From Collinsella aerofaciens (GTDB taxonomy: Bacteria > Actinomycetota > Coriobacteriia > Coriobacteriales > Coriobacteriaceae): a stretch of 32,115 nucleotides of DNA. Each line of letters starts with the position of its first letter. Position 1 is the first letter of the stretch. The notes below the pieces were generated by a model. The model did not search any database. It saw only the letters and a program-made list of their open reading frames with translations, and was not told where the DNA came from. The DNA lies in NCBI GenBank assembly GCA_030826265.1, contig JAPJOH010000025.1, positions 1-32,115 of the forward strand, in the 5' to 3' direction. The translations under genes and the position numbers were made by a program. Shown in pieces: positions 30,796 to 32,115 of the stretch.

Positions 30796-31848
30796 ATGAC
30801 TGTCGAGAAGAAGGATATCGATTGGGGTAGCCTCGGCTTTGGCTACATGAAGACCGATTACAGCTACGAGGCTCATTGGAAGGATGGCGAGTGGGACGAG
30901 GGCGGCCTGACCACCGATCACACCCTGCATGTCTCCGAGTGCGGCGGTATCTTCCATTACTGCCAGGAGGTCTTTGAGGGCCTGAAGGCCTACACCGCCG
31001 AGGACGGCAGCATCGTCTGCTTCCGTCCCGACATGAACGCCGAGCGTATGTATAACTCTGCCCAGCGCCTCGAGATGCCCCCGTTTCCCAAGGACAAGTT
31101 CGTTGAGGCCGTCAAGCAGGTCGTTTCTGCCAACGCCGCCTGGGTTCCGCCCTTCGGTTCCGGCGCGACCCTGTACGTGCGTCCGTTTATGATCGGCTCC
31201 GGTGACGTGATCGGCGTGGCTCCCGCTCCTGAGTACACGTTCCGCATTCTCGTGACCCCGGTCGGTCCGTACTTTAAGGGTGGCCTCAAGCCCGTCAAGC
31301 TGCGCGTTTCCGAGTATGACCGTGCAGCACCGCATGGCACCGGCAACATCAAGGCCGGCCTGAACTACGCCATGTCCCTCAAGCCCACGATGGAGGCTCA
31401 CCGCGAGGGCTATGCCGAGAACCTGTATCTCGATTCCGAGTCCCGCACCTATGTCGAGGAGACCGGCGGCGCCAACGTCCTGTTCGTGAAGGAGGACGGC
31501 ACCCTCGTCGTTCCTCAGTCGCACACCGACTCCATCCTGCCCTCTATCACCCGTCGTTCGCTCGTTCAGGTTGCTCAGGACCTGGGCATGACCGTCGACC
31601 AGCGTCCCGTCGAGTGGGCCGAGGTCAAGGCCGGCACCTTTGTGGAGTGCGGCCTGTGCGGCACCGCTGCCGTCATCTCCCCGGTTGGCGAGATCGACAA
31701 CAAGGTTTACGGCGCCGACGAGACTGTGACCTTCCCGGCTGGCTACACCGAGATTGGCCCTGTGATGAAGAAGCTCCGCGAGACCCTGACTGGTATCCAG
31801 TCTGGTGCTGTCGAGGACAAGCACAACTGGGTTTACACCGTCGCGTAA
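30796..31848 (+). CDS. ilvE: Branched-chain amino-acid aminotransferase
   Basis: A fold-type IV PLP enzyme (350 aa) that interconverts leucine, isoleucine and valine with their 2-keto acids using glutamate/2-oxoglutarate. Lys186 in GNIKAGLNYA is the expected PLP lysine, and EETGGANVLFV is the next conserved block, followed by SILPSITRRSL and ECGLCGTAAVISPVG. Length and motifs match the longer type II BCAT group. The start at 30796 has AAGGAG 6 nt upstream; 50 open codons before it lie in the GC-rich leader. It is monocistronic. Confidence 0.95.
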   Translation: MTVEKKDIDWGSLGFGYMKTDYSYEAHWKDGEWDEGGLTTDHTLHVSECGGIFHYCQEVFEGLKAYTAEDGSIVCFRPDMNAERMYNSAQRLEMPPFPKDKFVEAVKQVVSANAAWVPPFGSGATLYVRPFMIGSGDVIGVAPAPEYTFRILVTPVGPYFKGGLKPVKLRVSEYDRAAPHGTGNIKAGLNYAMSLKPTMEAHREGYAENLYLDSESRTYVEETGGANVLFVKEDGTLVVPQSHTDSILPSITRRSLVQVAQDLGMTVDQRPVEWAEVKAGTFVECGLCGTAAVISPVGEIDNKVYGADETVTFPAGYTEIGPVMKKLRETLTGIQSGAVEDKHNWVYTVA

Positions 31849-31871
31849 GCTGTCTTAGCTGTCCGGCCCGA

Positions 31872-31990
31872 GGGCGACCTTCCTTTCCGGCGCGTCCTCG
31901 GACATGAAAGAACCTCCGCTGCGCACTTTGTGCGGCGGAGGTTCTTTCGTCCTGCGGAGTGCGCCGGAAAGGAAGGTCGCCCTTTTGTTT
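31872..31990. repeat. Long nested palindrome after ilvE, possibly its terminator
   Basis: A 22-bp perfect outer stem (31872-31893 with 31961-31982) encloses a 14-bp perfect inner hairpin, GAAAGAACCTCCGC (31906-31919) with GCGGAGGTTCTTTC (31935-31948). TTTTGTTTTG follows the outer arm, so it can end ilvE transcription. At 111 nt it is far longer than a normal terminator and may be a mobile palindromic element. Confidence 0.85.
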
Positions 31991-32084
31991 TGCTTCGCGC
32001 CATGTGGGGGCGGTGGCGACGTGCATTTTTGCGAGTATTCTGCAATCGAAGGCCCCTGCATGGTAGCGCGCAGAGATGTGGTGT
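31991..32084. other. Gap between two palindromes at the window end, no gene seen
   Basis: About 94 bp with no supported reading frame or motif. Confidence 0.5.
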
Positions 32085-32110
32085 AAGAGGCGGGGCATGC
32101 CCCGCCTCTT
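32085..32110. terminator. Perfect 26-bp palindrome at the window edge
   Basis: The sequence from 32085 to 32110 is its own reverse complement, centred on GCATGC; CTCTT follows before the window ends. It is most likely a bidirectional terminator for a gene beyond the window. Confidence 0.6.
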
Positions 32111-32115
32111 CTCTT

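Noticed and set aside
31855..32098. Several overlapping short ORFs at the window end
   Set aside because: All are translations of the nested palindrome and its surroundings, without ribosome sites.
1..32115. tRNA, rRNA, CRISPR, prophage or insertion-sequence genes
   Set aside because: I looked for cloverleaf-like segments, regularly spaced repeats and transposase or phage motifs and found none.

Overview
The window is a gene-dense, GC-rich bacterial chromosome segment with short gaps and strong purine-rich ribosome binding sites. Gene content and style fit the Coriobacteriia and look most like Collinsella: Tat-type lipoprotein signals, PTS sugar uptake, an EF-G2-like GTPase, a YeiH exporter and many intergenic palindromes. 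That assignment is inference from style; there is no rRNA, tRNA or other phylogenetic marker in the window. I see no insertion sequence, prophage, CRISPR array or tRNA gene.

Layout. 1-2530: a three-gene polar amino-acid ABC importer operon with its own promoter, a possible operator and a terminator. 2768-4843: an EF-G-like GTPase. 4971-5954 (minus): a membrane-anchored or secreted DNA/RNA nuclease. 6074-13495: a LacI-type regulator divergent from a six-gene sugar operon encoding PTS EIIBC, a GatZ/KbaZ-family protein, an Fsa/TalC-type transaldolase, a split transketolase (two genes) and PTS EIIA. 13496-13802: a terminator, a short dispersed palindrome and a structured repeat of about 148 nt. 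13803-16723: larE (minus), a HAD phosphatase/mutase (plus) and a second LacI regulator (minus). 17039-18886: glmS. 19000-20929: a GntR/FCD regulator divergent from a YeiH-type exporter. 21196-23073: a degenerate NtrC-like regulator and a small membrane protein. 23302-24408: a nitroreductase (minus) and a 96-residue orphan protein. 24510-28893: a MarR regulator with two ABC half-exporters. 28931-31848: a serine acetyltransferase (minus), a DedA protein (plus) and a branched-chain aminotransferase (plus). 31849-32115: two long palindromes and no supported gene.

How the genes work together. The central operon is a self-contained route for a PTS sugar. EIIA and EIIBC would import and phosphorylate it. 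The GatZ/KbaZ homologue could act as a 4-epimerase or aldolase-type enzyme. Transaldolase and transketolase would then feed the product into the non-oxidative pentose-phosphate network. The MarR and the two half-exporters form an autoregulated efflux cassette with an asymmetric pair of ATP sites.

The most unusual signal is non-coding. Two copies of a structured element (13655-13802 and 23155-23295) share identical single-strand blocks, while their outer stem and 3' hairpin differ in sequence but stay paired. Each copy abuts the stop codon of a minus-strand gene. Two families of shorter palindromes are scattered in other gaps.
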